Below are positions 1 to 6,456 of a stretch of DNA of 13,061 nt, piece by piece. How positions within the stretch are numbered: the stretch's first letter is position 1; every line of letters begins with the position of its first letter. This stretch comes from DATLBY01 sp035526665 (GTDB lineage Bacteria; Acidobacteriota; Terriglobia; Bryobacterales; Bryobacteraceae), in assembly GCA_035526665.1 (NCBI GenBank), contig DATLBY010000176.1, positions 1 through 13,061 on the forward strand, written 5' to 3'. A program made the position numbers and the translations under genes. The notes beneath the pieces are model-generated. The model was not told the DNA's origin. It did not search any database and saw nothing but the letters and a program-made list of their open reading frames with translations.

Positions 1-312
1 CTCGCAGGCGTACAGCAGAGAGTAGTGCTGTGCGGGCATAGTCACATTCCTCGTTTCGTGGAGCTCGCGGATGGGCAGACGATCGTGAATCCGGGGAGCG
101 TCGGCCTGCCTGCGTATGCCGATAGTCAGCCGGCGCCGCACGTGATGGAGACTTTCTCACCCCGGGCGTCCTACGCGATCCTGGACCGGGCGGCGGCCGA
201 CTGGAACGTGTCCTTCTACCGGGTGCACTACGATCATTTTGAAGCTGCCGCCCAGGCCAGGCTCTTGCAGCGTGAGGATTGGGCACAGGGTATTTCTACA
301 GGACGAATGTGA
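1..312 (+). CDS. Metallophosphoesterase, C-terminal part (5' end outside window)
   Basis: Frame 1 is open from the first base to a TGA at 310-312, giving 103 visible residues; the N-terminus lies outside the window. The motif CGHSHIPR (codons 11-18) followed by IVNPGSVGLPAY is the C-terminal half of the calcineurin-like metallophosphoesterase signature of the YfcE/MJ0936 type. There the GHxH histidines bind the dinuclear metal centre and NPGSVG closes the active site. The N-terminal ligands (DxH, GDxxD, GNHD) would lie upstream. Family members hydrolyse phosphodiesters or phosphomonoesters in the cytoplasm; the substrate cannot be read from this fragment. The stop overlaps the likely GTG start of the downstream pseudouridine synthase (ATGTGA), which suggests co-translation. 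The family call is firm, the specific function unknown. Confidence 0.85.
   Translation, partial: LAGVQQRVVLCGHSHIPRFVELADGQTIVNPGSVGLPAYADSQPAPHVMETFSPRASYAILDRAAADWNVSFYRVHYDHFEAAAQARLLQREDWAQGISTGRM
300..303 (+). promoter_or_regulatory. Ribosome binding site that fixes the pseudouridine synthase start
   Basis: AGGA ends five bases before the GTG at 309. This supports GTG 309 over the in-frame TTG at 279, which lies inside the upstream gene and would add ten residues not expected before the S4 domain. Confidence 0.5.
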
Positions 313-1049
313 GCGAGCGGCCCATCAAGACGCTGGACCGCGTCCTCTCCAAGGCAGGGCTGGGCTCGCGCACGGAGGCCCGAAGCTGGATTGGGGCGGG
401 CAGGGTTGCGGTCAACGGCAAGATTATCCAGACGCCCGATAAATGGGTCGACCTGGAGCGCGACAAAGTGACGCTCGATGGGAAACCGATCGCCGCCAAG
501 AAAAAGATTTATCTTCTGCTGTATAAGCCAAAGGGGTACCTGACCACGTACAAAGATCCGGAAGGCAGGCCAACGGTCTACGACCTTCTGCCGGATGTGG
601 ATCAATTCGTTTTTCCCGTGGGACGGCTGGACCAGGACACAACCGGGCTGATTATCCTGACAAATGATGCAATGCTCGCCGAGCAGATCACCAACCCGGA
701 ATTCAAGGTTCCGAAAACGTATCTGGTGAAAACCTCCTCTCATCTCAGCGAGGAATCAATTGAACGTTTGAGAAGCGGCATTGAATTAAGCGATGGGATG
801 ACGAAACCAGCGGCGGTATCGCGCCTGCGGGATTCCTCCAGCGCCACTTTTTTGGAGATCACCATTCACGAGGGTAGGAACCGCCAGGTGCGCCGTATGA
901 TTGAAGCGGCCGGCTCAAAGGTGAGGAAACTGGTGCGCACAAGCATTGGTGCGATTGCGATCGGGCAGCTTGAGATCGGCAAGTACCGCGAGTTGACACC
1001 GGCTGAAATTAATCTCTTGCGGGCTACAAAGACTGCGAAGCGGCGTTGA
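309..1049 (+). CDS. rluB: RsuA/RluB-family rRNA pseudouridine synthase
   Basis: A 246-aa protein expected to isomerise a uridine of ribosomal RNA to pseudouridine. From the GTG start, an S4 RNA-binding domain occupies about residues 8-58 (TLDRVLSKAGLGSRTEA, then GRVAVNGK). The catalytic domain follows, with the RsuA-family motif GRLDQDTTGLIILTND; Asp108 of GRLD is the expected catalytic aspartate. The late motif HEGRNRQVRRM (188-198) is also typical. Length and S4 domain fit RluB (23S U2605 in E. coli), but RsuA, RluE and RluF share these motifs, so the target base is inferred. The start was chosen because GTG overlaps the stop of the phosphoesterase and has AGGA five bases upstream. The C-terminus is basic (KTAKRR), as is common for rRNA-modifying enzymes. 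The two genes probably form a small operon. Confidence 0.88.
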   Translation: MSERPIKTLDRVLSKAGLGSRTEARSWIGAGRVAVNGKIIQTPDKWVDLERDKVTLDGKPIAAKKKIYLLLYKPKGYLTTYKDPEGRPTVYDLLPDVDQFVFPVGRLDQDTTGLIILTNDAMLAEQITNPEFKVPKTYLVKTSSHLSEESIERLRSGIELSDGMTKPAAVSRLRDSSSATFLEITIHEGRNRQVRRMIEAAGSKVRKLVRTSIGAIAIGQLEIGKYRELTPAEINLLRATKTAKRR

Positions 1050-1055
1050 CCTATA

Positions 1056-1061
1056 TATAAT
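1056..1061 (+). promoter_or_regulatory. Candidate -10 element for the cytochrome/PQQ dehydrogenase operon
   Basis: A perfect TATAAT lies in the 37-base gap between the pseudouridine synthase stop and the cytochrome ATG at 1087, within the AT-only run TATATATAATTA. Transcription would start near 1068 and leave a leader of roughly 19 bases. No good -35 sits 16-18 bases upstream; the TTGACC at 1046-1051 is far too close to serve. No Shine-Dalgarno sequence is visible before ATG 1087. Confidence 0.45.
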
Positions 1062-1086
1062 TAGTGCGACCAGTTCGGCTTTCCGT

Positions 1087-1860
1087 ATGAAAACACTTTT
1101 CCTTGTTGTCCTGTGTATTCTTGTGCCGCGCGCACTGCCGGCCCAGACCTCCACCATTGAGCAGGGGCGCGCCATCTACCGCAGCAACTGCGCGTTTTGC
1201 CATGGATTGACTGGCCTGGGAGGCCGGGGCCCGGATCTGGTGACCGGGGAGCGGAAGCAGGATTCCGAGATCAAGCAAATCGTACGCAACGGAATTCCGG
1301 GCAGCACGATGCCCGCGTTCGCAAGCTTCGAAGAAGACGAGTTGAACCGGCTGATCGCGTTTCTGCATCATCTCGCCGGCAGCGCCATAGCGACCCAGAA
1401 GCCATCGGGAGATCCCCGGCTGGGGCGGGTGATGTACGAAAAGAGCGGTTGCTCCGGTTGTCATCGAATTGGCCGGGAGGGCAGCACGTATGGACCCGAT
1501 CTGACGCGTATTGGAGCCGCGCGGTCGCTCCACTATCTGCAGGAGTCCATTACGGATCCGTCCAACGATGTGCCCCAGCAGTTTGAAGGAGTGACAGTAA
1601 TCAACCGCGATGGAAAAAAGATTACCGGGCTACGAGTGAACGAAGATACCTTCAGCATCCAGTTGCGTACTCCTTCGCAGGAGTTTGCATCCTTCGATAA
1701 GGGCAAGATCAAGGAATACCGCCCGGAGAAGAATTCGCTGATGCCGGCATACAAAAGCATGTCCAAGACAGATCTGGATAATCTGATCGCGTATCTGAGC
1801 GGTCTTAAAGGGTCCGCGGATGCGGGCGCGAAGGTAAAGCAATCCGAGGGTATTCGATGA
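1087..1860 (+). CDS. Secreted diheme cytochrome c, likely electron acceptor of the PQQ dehydrogenase
   Basis: A 257-aa protein with a signal peptide (hydrophobic residues 4-13; likely cleavage after ALPA, residue 19), so periplasmic. It carries two c-type heme sites. CAFCH is at residues 35-39 with a likely distal Met75 in GSTMPAF. CSGCH is at 122-126 with a likely distal Met219 in SLMPAY. The first domain is a short class-I cytochrome like those beside quinoprotein dehydrogenases. The second (about 110-240) has the layout of the planctomycete/acidobacterial putative heme-binding family (TIGR02603-like): YGPDLT after the heme site, ITDPS, a central beta region with NRDGKKITG, then SLMPAY and a final DLDNLIAYL helix. 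Its stop overlaps the dehydrogenase start, so the two are translationally coupled. It probably takes electrons from reduced PQQ and passes them to a terminal oxidase. Partner assignment is inference from context. Confidence 0.88.
   Translation: MKTLFLVVLCILVPRALPAQTSTIEQGRAIYRSNCAFCHGLTGLGGRGPDLVTGERKQDSEIKQIVRNGIPGSTMPAFASFEEDELNRLIAFLHHLAGSAIATQKPSGDPRLGRVMYEKSGCSGCHRIGREGSTYGPDLTRIGAARSLHYLQESITDPSNDVPQQFEGVTVINRDGKKITGLRVNEDTFSIQLRTPSQEFASFDKGKIKEYRPEKNSLMPAYKSMSKTDLDNLIAYLSGLKGSADAGAKVKQSEGIR
1846..1850 (+). promoter_or_regulatory. Ribosome binding site of the PQQ dehydrogenase
   Basis: GAGGG lies six bases before ATG 1857, inside the last codons of the cytochrome gene. It confirms the start that overlaps the cytochrome stop as ATGA. 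Confidence 0.6.
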
Positions 1861-3455
1861 AACGTCTATTGACTGGGCTGATCTTTATGGCGGCCGCGCT
1901 GGCGCAGGACGCCTCCGGGCCGGTGACCGCGGCACGCCTGACCAATGCGCTGAAAGAGCCGCAAAACTGGCTGACGTACTGGGGCGATTACAGCGCCATT
2001 CGTCATCGCGATATCAAACAGATCAACACGGCAAACGTCAAGGACCTGCGGCTCGACTGGATTTTCCAAACGGGACAGCGAGGGGCCTTTGAGACGGTGC
2101 CGCTGGTGGTGAACGGCGTCATGTACCTGACTGGAGGCGAGGGGCTCGCCTACGCGCTGGATGCGAAGAGCGGACGTCAACTCTGGGAATACAAATACTC
2201 CATGCCGCAAGGAATCAAGCTCTGCTGCGGCACGGTAAACCGCGGACTCGCATTGCTTGGGGACCGTGTATTCATGGCGACTCCGGACGCGCATGTCATT
2301 GCCCTGGATATTCACACCGGCAAGCTGGTCTGGGACGCGGAGATGGCCGACTACAAGCAGGGTTATGGAGCGACCCTCGCGCCGATCGTAGTTAAGGACA
2401 AAGTGCTGGCGGGAGTATCCGGCGGGGAGTTCGGAATCCGGGGCTTCGTGGATGCCTTCGATGCGGCTACTGGAAGGCGTGCCTGGCGCTTCTACACCAT
2501 CCCGGCGAAAGGCGAACCGGGAGGCGATTCCTGGCTGGCCGAGTCCTGGAAGCGCGGCGGAGGCGCCACGTGGATGACCGGCACGTATGATCCAAAGCTG
2601 AACCTGGTCTACTGGGGCGTCGGAAATCCCGGCCCGGACCTCTACGGCAAGGAGCGCATCGGCGACAATCTCTACACCAGTTCCCTGATCGCGCTGAATG
2701 CCGATACCGGAACTTTGAAATGGCATTTCCAGTTCACGCCCCACGATACTCACGATTGGGACGCCAACGAGACGCCCATGCTGCTCGACCTCCCGTGGAA
2801 AGGCAAGCCTCGCAAATTGGTGGTGCAGACGAATCGAAACGGTTTCTATTACATTCTCGACCGCGAGACCGGGGAATTCCTGCAGGCCACCGCATTCTCA
2901 CGGCAAAATTGGGCCAAGGGCATTGACCCGAAGGGCCGGCCCATCCTGAATGGTGAGATCGAGCCTAGTCCGGAGGGCAGGTCGATGTGTCCCGGCCTGG
3001 CGGGTTCCGCCAACTGGATGGCGCCATCCTACAACCCCGACACCGGTCTGTTTTACTTCCCCGTTCGGGAACAGTGCGACGTCTTCTTTTCGTCGCCGCC
3101 CGTCTATATCGAAGGAAAACCGTACTGGGGAAGTGTCTTCCGCGGTGTGACCGAGGAGAAAGAGTGGGGCCTGCTGAAAGCAATCGACCCGCTCACCGGC
3201 GTTACGAAATGGGAATTTAAATACTACAAAGCTCCCTGGGCGGGCACACTGTCCACCTCCGGCGGCCTGGTATTTTCCGGGGATGAGGATGGATACCTGA
3301 TGGCCTTCGACGCCCGATCGGGCAAGCTGCTGTGGAGAATAAATACCGGCAACCGCCTGGTGACCGCGCCAATCACGTATCTCGTGGAGGGCCGCCAATA
3401 CATCACTATGCCTTCGGGAGGGGCAGTGCTCACGTTTGCTCTTCCGGAGAAGTAG
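1857..3455 (+). CDS. Periplasmic PQQ-dependent alcohol dehydrogenase-like quinoprotein, soluble type without heme domain
   Basis: A 532-aa secreted protein (signal peptide about 1-16, cleavage after ALA) with the eight-bladed propeller repeats of PQQ dehydrogenases, seen as W-motif strings such as AYALDAKSGRQLWEYK and MAFDARSGKLLWRI. The vicinal disulfide is Cys123-Cys124. Expected metal and PQQ ligands are Glu191 (SGGEFGIRG), Asn257 (GVGNPGP) and the Asp motif TPHDTHDWDANE (294-305). Arg327 (TNRNGFYYILDR) matches the active-site Arg. Aligned without gaps to MxaF/XoxF from TPHD, the catalytic base is Asp300 and Asp302 sits at the +2 position. An Asp there is the lanthanide ligand of XoxF-type enzymes; calcium MxaF has Ala. 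There is no C-terminal cytochrome domain, so the upstream diheme cytochrome is the likely electron acceptor. The substrate (probably an alcohol or aldehyde) is not readable. PQQ synthesis genes are not in the window. Confidence 0.9.
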   Translation: MKRLLTGLIFMAAALAQDASGPVTAARLTNALKEPQNWLTYWGDYSAIRHRDIKQINTANVKDLRLDWIFQTGQRGAFETVPLVVNGVMYLTGGEGLAYALDAKSGRQLWEYKYSMPQGIKLCCGTVNRGLALLGDRVFMATPDAHVIALDIHTGKLVWDAEMADYKQGYGATLAPIVVKDKVLAGVSGGEFGIRGFVDAFDAATGRRAWRFYTIPAKGEPGGDSWLAESWKRGGGATWMTGTYDPKLNLVYWGVGNPGPDLYGKERIGDNLYTSSLIALNADTGTLKWHFQFTPHDTHDWDANETPMLLDLPWKGKPRKLVVQTNRNGFYYILDRETGEFLQATAFSRQNWAKGIDPKGRPILNGEIEPSPEGRSMCPGLAGSANWMAPSYNPDTGLFYFPVREQCDVFFSSPPVYIEGKPYWGSVFRGVTEEKEWGLLKAIDPLTGVTKWEFKYYKAPWAGTLSTSGGLVFSGDEDGYLMAFDARSGKLLWRINTGNRLVTAPITYLVEGRQYITMPSGGAVLTFALPEK

Positions 3456-3484
3456 GCCTAGCGTTTACACTGGTGATTGCCAAT

Positions 3485-3967
3485 ATGCCCAAATCTTACC
3501 CAGCCCCTCCGCCCGTGACAGTCGATCCACAGAAGAACTACACGGCCACGTTTGAGACTACCCGCGGCGCCATCGTATGCGACCTGTTTGCCAAGGATGC
3601 GCCCACGACGGTAAATAATTTCGTATTCCTGGCACGCGACAAGTTTTACGACGGAACGGTGTTTCATCGCGTGCTGGCCGACTTCATGATTCAGGGTGGC
3701 GATCCGACGGGTAACGGGCGCGGCGGTCCGGGGTACAAGTTCGAGGATGAAGTGAAATCGAATCCCCACAAACATCAGGTGGGTTCGCTATCGATGGCGA
3801 ACGCCGGCCCGAACACGAACGGCAGCCAGTTTTTCATCACGCACGTGCAGACTGCCTGGCTGGACGGAAAACACACCGTGTTCGGGCAGGTGCGTAGCGG
3901 ACAGGACGTGGTGAATGCCGTGCAGCAAGGCGACACCTTGAAGAGTGTGACCATCGAAGAGAAATAG
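3485..3967 (+). CDS. Cyclophilin-type peptidyl-prolyl cis-trans isomerase
   Basis: A 160-aa single-domain cyclophilin that catalyses cis-trans isomerisation of prolyl peptide bonds. Active-site signatures are all present: FHRVLADFMIQGGDPTGNGRG (60-80, with Arg62, Phe67 and Gln70), NGSQFFITH (112-120, with Gln115 and Phe117) and WLDGKHTVFG (125-134, with His130). The first 18 residues are a proline-rich lead-in, and there is no signal peptide, so it is probably cytoplasmic. ATG 3485 was chosen because a GGTGA lies eight bases upstream and it gives family length. The frame stays open back to about 3332 but would run through the dehydrogenase gene. It follows that gene by 29 bases and may be co-transcribed. 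It ends 18 bases before the convergent dehydrogenase stop at 3986, with no hairpin terminator in between. Confidence 0.92.
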   Translation: MPKSYPAPPPVTVDPQKNYTATFETTRGAIVCDLFAKDAPTTVNNFVFLARDKFYDGTVFHRVLADFMIQGGDPTGNGRGGPGYKFEDEVKSNPHKHQVGSLSMANAGPNTNGSQFFITHVQTAWLDGKHTVFGQVRSGQDVVNAVQQGDTLKSVTIEEK

Positions 3968-3985
3968 TTCGCGGCTTAGGTTCGG

Positions 3986-4702
3986 CTAGAGCGTCAATCC
4001 GCCGTCGATGGTGAGTACCTGGCCGGTGATGTAGTTGTCCGGTTCCAGTAAAAAACGGACCGCTTGCGCGATATCCAGCGCCCGGCCATATCTGGGAATG
4101 ATGTCTTCGTCGATATAGCGCTGATACTTACCTGAGGCGATGCTGGCCTCCGCCATGCCCGCGGCATTCACGCCGGGGCAGATCACGTTGACCCGGATAT
4201 TCGTTTTCCCACGGCACTCCTTGGCCAGGACGCGCGCCGCATGCAGCAACGCCGCCTTAGCGGCGCCGTAGGCAGTGGATCCGGCAAACAACGATACTGC
4301 CTGCATGGTGGAGAACAAAACGATGGAGCCGGGAGTGCCGCCGGCCTTCATCCGCGCGGCGGCTTCGCGCGCCAGAAGAATAGGGCCGGCGAAGTTTACC
4401 TCATGCGATCTCTGCATGGCCGCTTCCATCTGGGACGGCTCGGATACTCGCGCGGGGTCGCCCGTAAACACCACCAGGCCATACAGCCGGGCCGCGGCGT
4501 CCAACAGGCGCGAGCGGTCCTGCTGCTGTGTGATGTCGGCCTGGATAGCAGCTCCGGGCAGCGCCTGGGCTCGGGCGGCATTACTCCGGTACCCGATGAT
4601 AACGGCGGCGCCTTCTGCTGCCAGCAGTTTGGCCGACGCGGCGCCCAGCCCTCCGGAACCCCCTGCCAGGACGATTTCGCGCCCTCGTAGTGCGTCAGTC
4701 AT
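3986..4702 (-). CDS. Short-chain dehydrogenase/reductase (classical SDR)
   Basis: A 238-aa Rossmann-fold oxidoreductase. The dinucleotide motif is GGSGGLG (14-20). Arg39 in GYRSN, at the end of the second strand, favours NADP(H). The catalytic pair is Tyr145 and Lys149 (STAYGAAKAAL), with Ser131/Thr132 about 13-14 residues upstream; by usual spacing Thr132 could take the serine position. The structural Asn is Asn103 (VNFAG). CPG (175-177) and the terminal YITGQVLTIDGG are standard for FabG-like SDRs. The usual NNAG motif is replaced by FTGDP (79-83), a divergence. The substrate is unknown: FabG-like 3-ketoacyl reductase or sugar/alcohol dehydrogenase are both possible. Its start overlaps the 3' end of the O-antigen ligase-like gene by 8 bases, so the two are probably one minus-strand operon; a role in surface glycan metabolism is conceivable but unproven. 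Confidence 0.87.
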   Translation of the reverse strand: MTDALRGREIVLAGGSGGLGAASAKLLAAEGAAVIIGYRSNAARAQALPGAAIQADITQQQDRSRLLDAAARLYGLVVFTGDPARVSEPSQMEAAMQRSHEVNFAGPILLAREAAARMKAGGTPGSIVLFSTMQAVSLFAGSTAYGAAKAALLHAARVLAKECRGKTNIRVNVICPGVNAAGMAEASIASGKYQRYIDEDIIPRYGRALDIAQAVRFLLEPDNYITGQVLTIDGGLTL

Positions 4703-5924
4703 TCGCTAACACTGCTTCCCGCGGCGCAACGGCAGTATAGCTGCATGCCACTACGATCAGGAACATCATCAATACCTCGCTGTCACCTAAATTATGTTCC
4801 AGCATGCCCTCAATCAGAATTGCGATTACGACCGCCATTCCCCCAATCAGGATACCCCGGCGGGTCCCATCCGTCCCGGAGCCTCGCCGCAGGGAGCGGA
4901 AGAGGTCATAGAGGACTTTCCCGATCAGCCACATCATCGCGAGCATCGTGGGAATGCCGCGTTCCGCCGCGTATTGCAAGTAGATGTTGTGCAGGTGCCC
5001 GTAATAGCCTGAAGGCAGCGGTTTCAGGATATCGGCGGGAACATAGCGGTTGAACTCGCGCGGCATCATCTCGGGTCCCAGGCCCAACCAGGGGTGAGCC
5101 TTAATCATCTCCCAGCCGGTGCGCCGGGTGATGTAGCGATGCTGATTCGAATCCACTGTGCCATGCGGCTGATAAATGGATAACGCACGTTCGCGCACAA
5201 ACGGCGGCGCCACAAGCAATGCGGCCGCCAGCACGACTGGCGTGACCAATAAAAGCTTAGGCCTCCACCACCAGATGAGCCACACTGCACTCACGGCGGT
5301 CGCGGCCCAGATGATGCGAGTGCCGCCGAGCAGAATGGAGGAGAGGATCGCTCCGGCGGCGGCCCAAAACAGGAAAACCCATTTGCGTGGCGGCGGCGTG
5401 AAGAATAGAAGTGACAGCAGAAGCAGAAGCGACATCATCTGCTCGCCGCCGTAGGTCATCCAGTGGCCCATGAAGCCCTTAATGCGGTCGCCCACATAGA
5501 ACGTATAGAAATTCTGATGCAGCAAGCCGGCCTGATGCACTTTCCATAGGAACTGACTGCATCCCCAAATCGCCGCCAGCCCCGCCGCGCCCGCAATGGT
5601 GAAGTAGAGCAGACGCACGTCGCGTACATTGTGGACCGTTGTAGCCACGGCCAGCAGCGCCAGAAAGACAAAGAATTTTTTGATCTGCGGCAGGCCGGCG
5701 GCGGGGTCGGGCGACGCGAGCAACGACGCCAGGGTGCCCGCTACGAACAGACCCAGCGGCAGCTTAATTGGTGGAAAGCGGATCGGAATCCTCGCGATAA
5801 CTATCACCAGGAGCGCGCAGACCAGCAGAATCTGGGAAGCCGCTATCGAGAACAGGTTCGATACAGCCGACGCGCATGTAAGGTACAATGCGGCACGTTC
5901 CAAACGGATCTGAGCAGCAGCCAT
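4695..5924 (-). CDS. O-antigen ligase/polymerase-like (Wzy/WaaL superfamily) membrane protein
   Basis: A 409-aa multi-pass inner-membrane protein with about ten to twelve hydrophobic segments. The large soluble loop between the late helices (about 240-325) carries the superfamily hallmarks: GGTRIIW (Arg203) before it, then GWEMIKAHPWLGLGPEM, and GHLHNIYLQYAAERG near 310-324. That last motif is the conserved His-containing stretch of the Wzy_C (O-antigen ligase) domain. Such proteins join or polymerise lipid-linked glycans at the periplasmic face; ligase and polymerase cannot be separated by sequence. ATG 5924 is chosen; a TTG codon immediately upstream is also open. Only a weak GAAG precedes it. 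It is followed by an overlapping SDR gene and divergent from sixA across 46 bases. No glycosyltransferases are nearby, so it is an isolated glycan gene here. Confidence 0.85.
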   Translation of the reverse strand: MAAAQIRLERAALYLTCASAVSNLFSIAASQILLVCALLVIVIARIPIRFPPIKLPLGLFVAGTLASLLASPDPAAGLPQIKKFFVFLALLAVATTVHNVRDVRLLYFTIAGAAGLAAIWGCSQFLWKVHQAGLLHQNFYTFYVGDRIKGFMGHWMTYGGEQMMSLLLLLSLLFFTPPPRKWVFLFWAAAGAILSSILLGGTRIIWAATAVSAVWLIWWWRPKLLLVTPVVLAAALLVAPPFVRERALSIYQPHGTVDSNQHRYITRRTGWEMIKAHPWLGLGPEMMPREFNRYVPADILKPLPSGYYGHLHNIYLQYAAERGIPTMLAMMWLIGKVLYDLFRSLRRGSGTDGTRRGILIGGMAVVIAILIEGMLEHNLGDSEVLMMFLIVVACSYTAVAPREAVLAND

Positions 5925-5970
5925 CAACGAGCTTCAGTATGGCAAAATGAGGGTCCGGGAATCCAGACAG

Positions 5971-6456
5971 ATGCAACTATATTTACTTCGCCACGGGATC
6001 GCGGAAGAAGGCAGCCTTGGCGGCAACGATTCTGACCGTACGCTAACTGGCGAAGGCCGCAAGAAGTTACGTGATGTTCTGAAGGCTGCGCAGAATGCGC
6101 GGGTAGCTCCCGAGCTGATCGTCAGCAGTCCCTATGTACGGGCGATACAGACGGCCGAAGTCGCCGCCGTAGCCCTCGCTTATAAGGGCTCACTGCTCCG
6201 TACCGATGCTTTGATACCAATGTCGGATGCCCAAGCGGTCTGGGAGGAGATTCGCATCCACAAGGCGGTTGGGCAACTGCTCCTGGTGGGGCATGAACCG
6301 TTGCTCAGCCGCTGCGTCGGCTTTCTGCTGGCGGCGCCGGATCTTTTCGTCGATATGAAAAAAGGTGCGTTGGTCCGGATCGATGTGGACCAATTCGGGG
6401 CCAATCCCCGGGGCGTTTTAAAGTGGATGATTACTCCCAAGCTGACCGGCGTCTAA
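5971..6456 (+). CDS. sixA: Phosphohistidine phosphatase SixA (histidine phosphatase superfamily)
   Basis: A 161-aa protein beginning directly with the RHG core: MQLYLLRHGIAEEG. His8 is the phospho-accepting nucleophile next to Arg7. SSPYVRAIQTAE supplies Arg57, and LLLVGHEPLL supplies the second catalytic His108. This short form, without extra caps, matches SixA, which removes phosphate from histidine phosphotransfer domains of signalling or PTS proteins. ATG 5971 matches the family N-terminus; an ATG at 5947 would add eight charged residues with no family support. A GGGA lies ten bases upstream, a weak ribosome site. The 3' end overlaps the convergent tRNA nucleotidyltransferase gene by 39 bases, so the last 13 codons (FKWMITPKLTGV-like tail, residues 149-161) are also coding on the other strand. 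Confidence 0.88.
   Translation: MQLYLLRHGIAEEGSLGGNDSDRTLTGEGRKKLRDVLKAAQNARVAPELIVSSPYVRAIQTAEVAAVALAYKGSLLRTDALIPMSDAQAVWEEIRIHKAVGQLLLVGHEPLLSRCVGFLLAAPDLFVDMKKGALVRIDVDQFGANPRGVLKWMITPKLTGV

Noticed and set aside
279..308. TTG 279 as start of the pseudouridine synthase
   Set aside because: It adds ten residues before the S4 domain and lies inside the upstream gene, while GTG 309 has AGGA five bases upstream and a stop/start overlap.
1046..1051. TTGACC as a -35 box for the cytochrome promoter
   Set aside because: It lies only four bases from TATAAT at 1056-1061, far short of a 16-18 base spacer; no suitable -10 follows at the right distance either.
1866..2753. Long minus-strand frame opposite the PQQ dehydrogenase
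   Set aside because: No recognisable motif, and the plus-strand protein has complete family motifs throughout. It is a GC-rich shadow frame.
3332..3484. Long N-terminal extension of the cyclophilin
   Set aside because: The frame is open but overlaps the PQQ dehydrogenase coding region, which is well supported; ATG 3485 gives family length.
4275..4709. Plus-strand frames opposite the SDR gene
   Set aside because: Low-complexity Ala/Arg/Ser composition and no motif; the minus-strand SDR is clear.
5884..5889. TACAAT as a sixA -10 element
   Set aside because: Good hexamer, but no -35 in range, and it lies inside the divergent gene about 80 bases from the sixA start; too little support to list.
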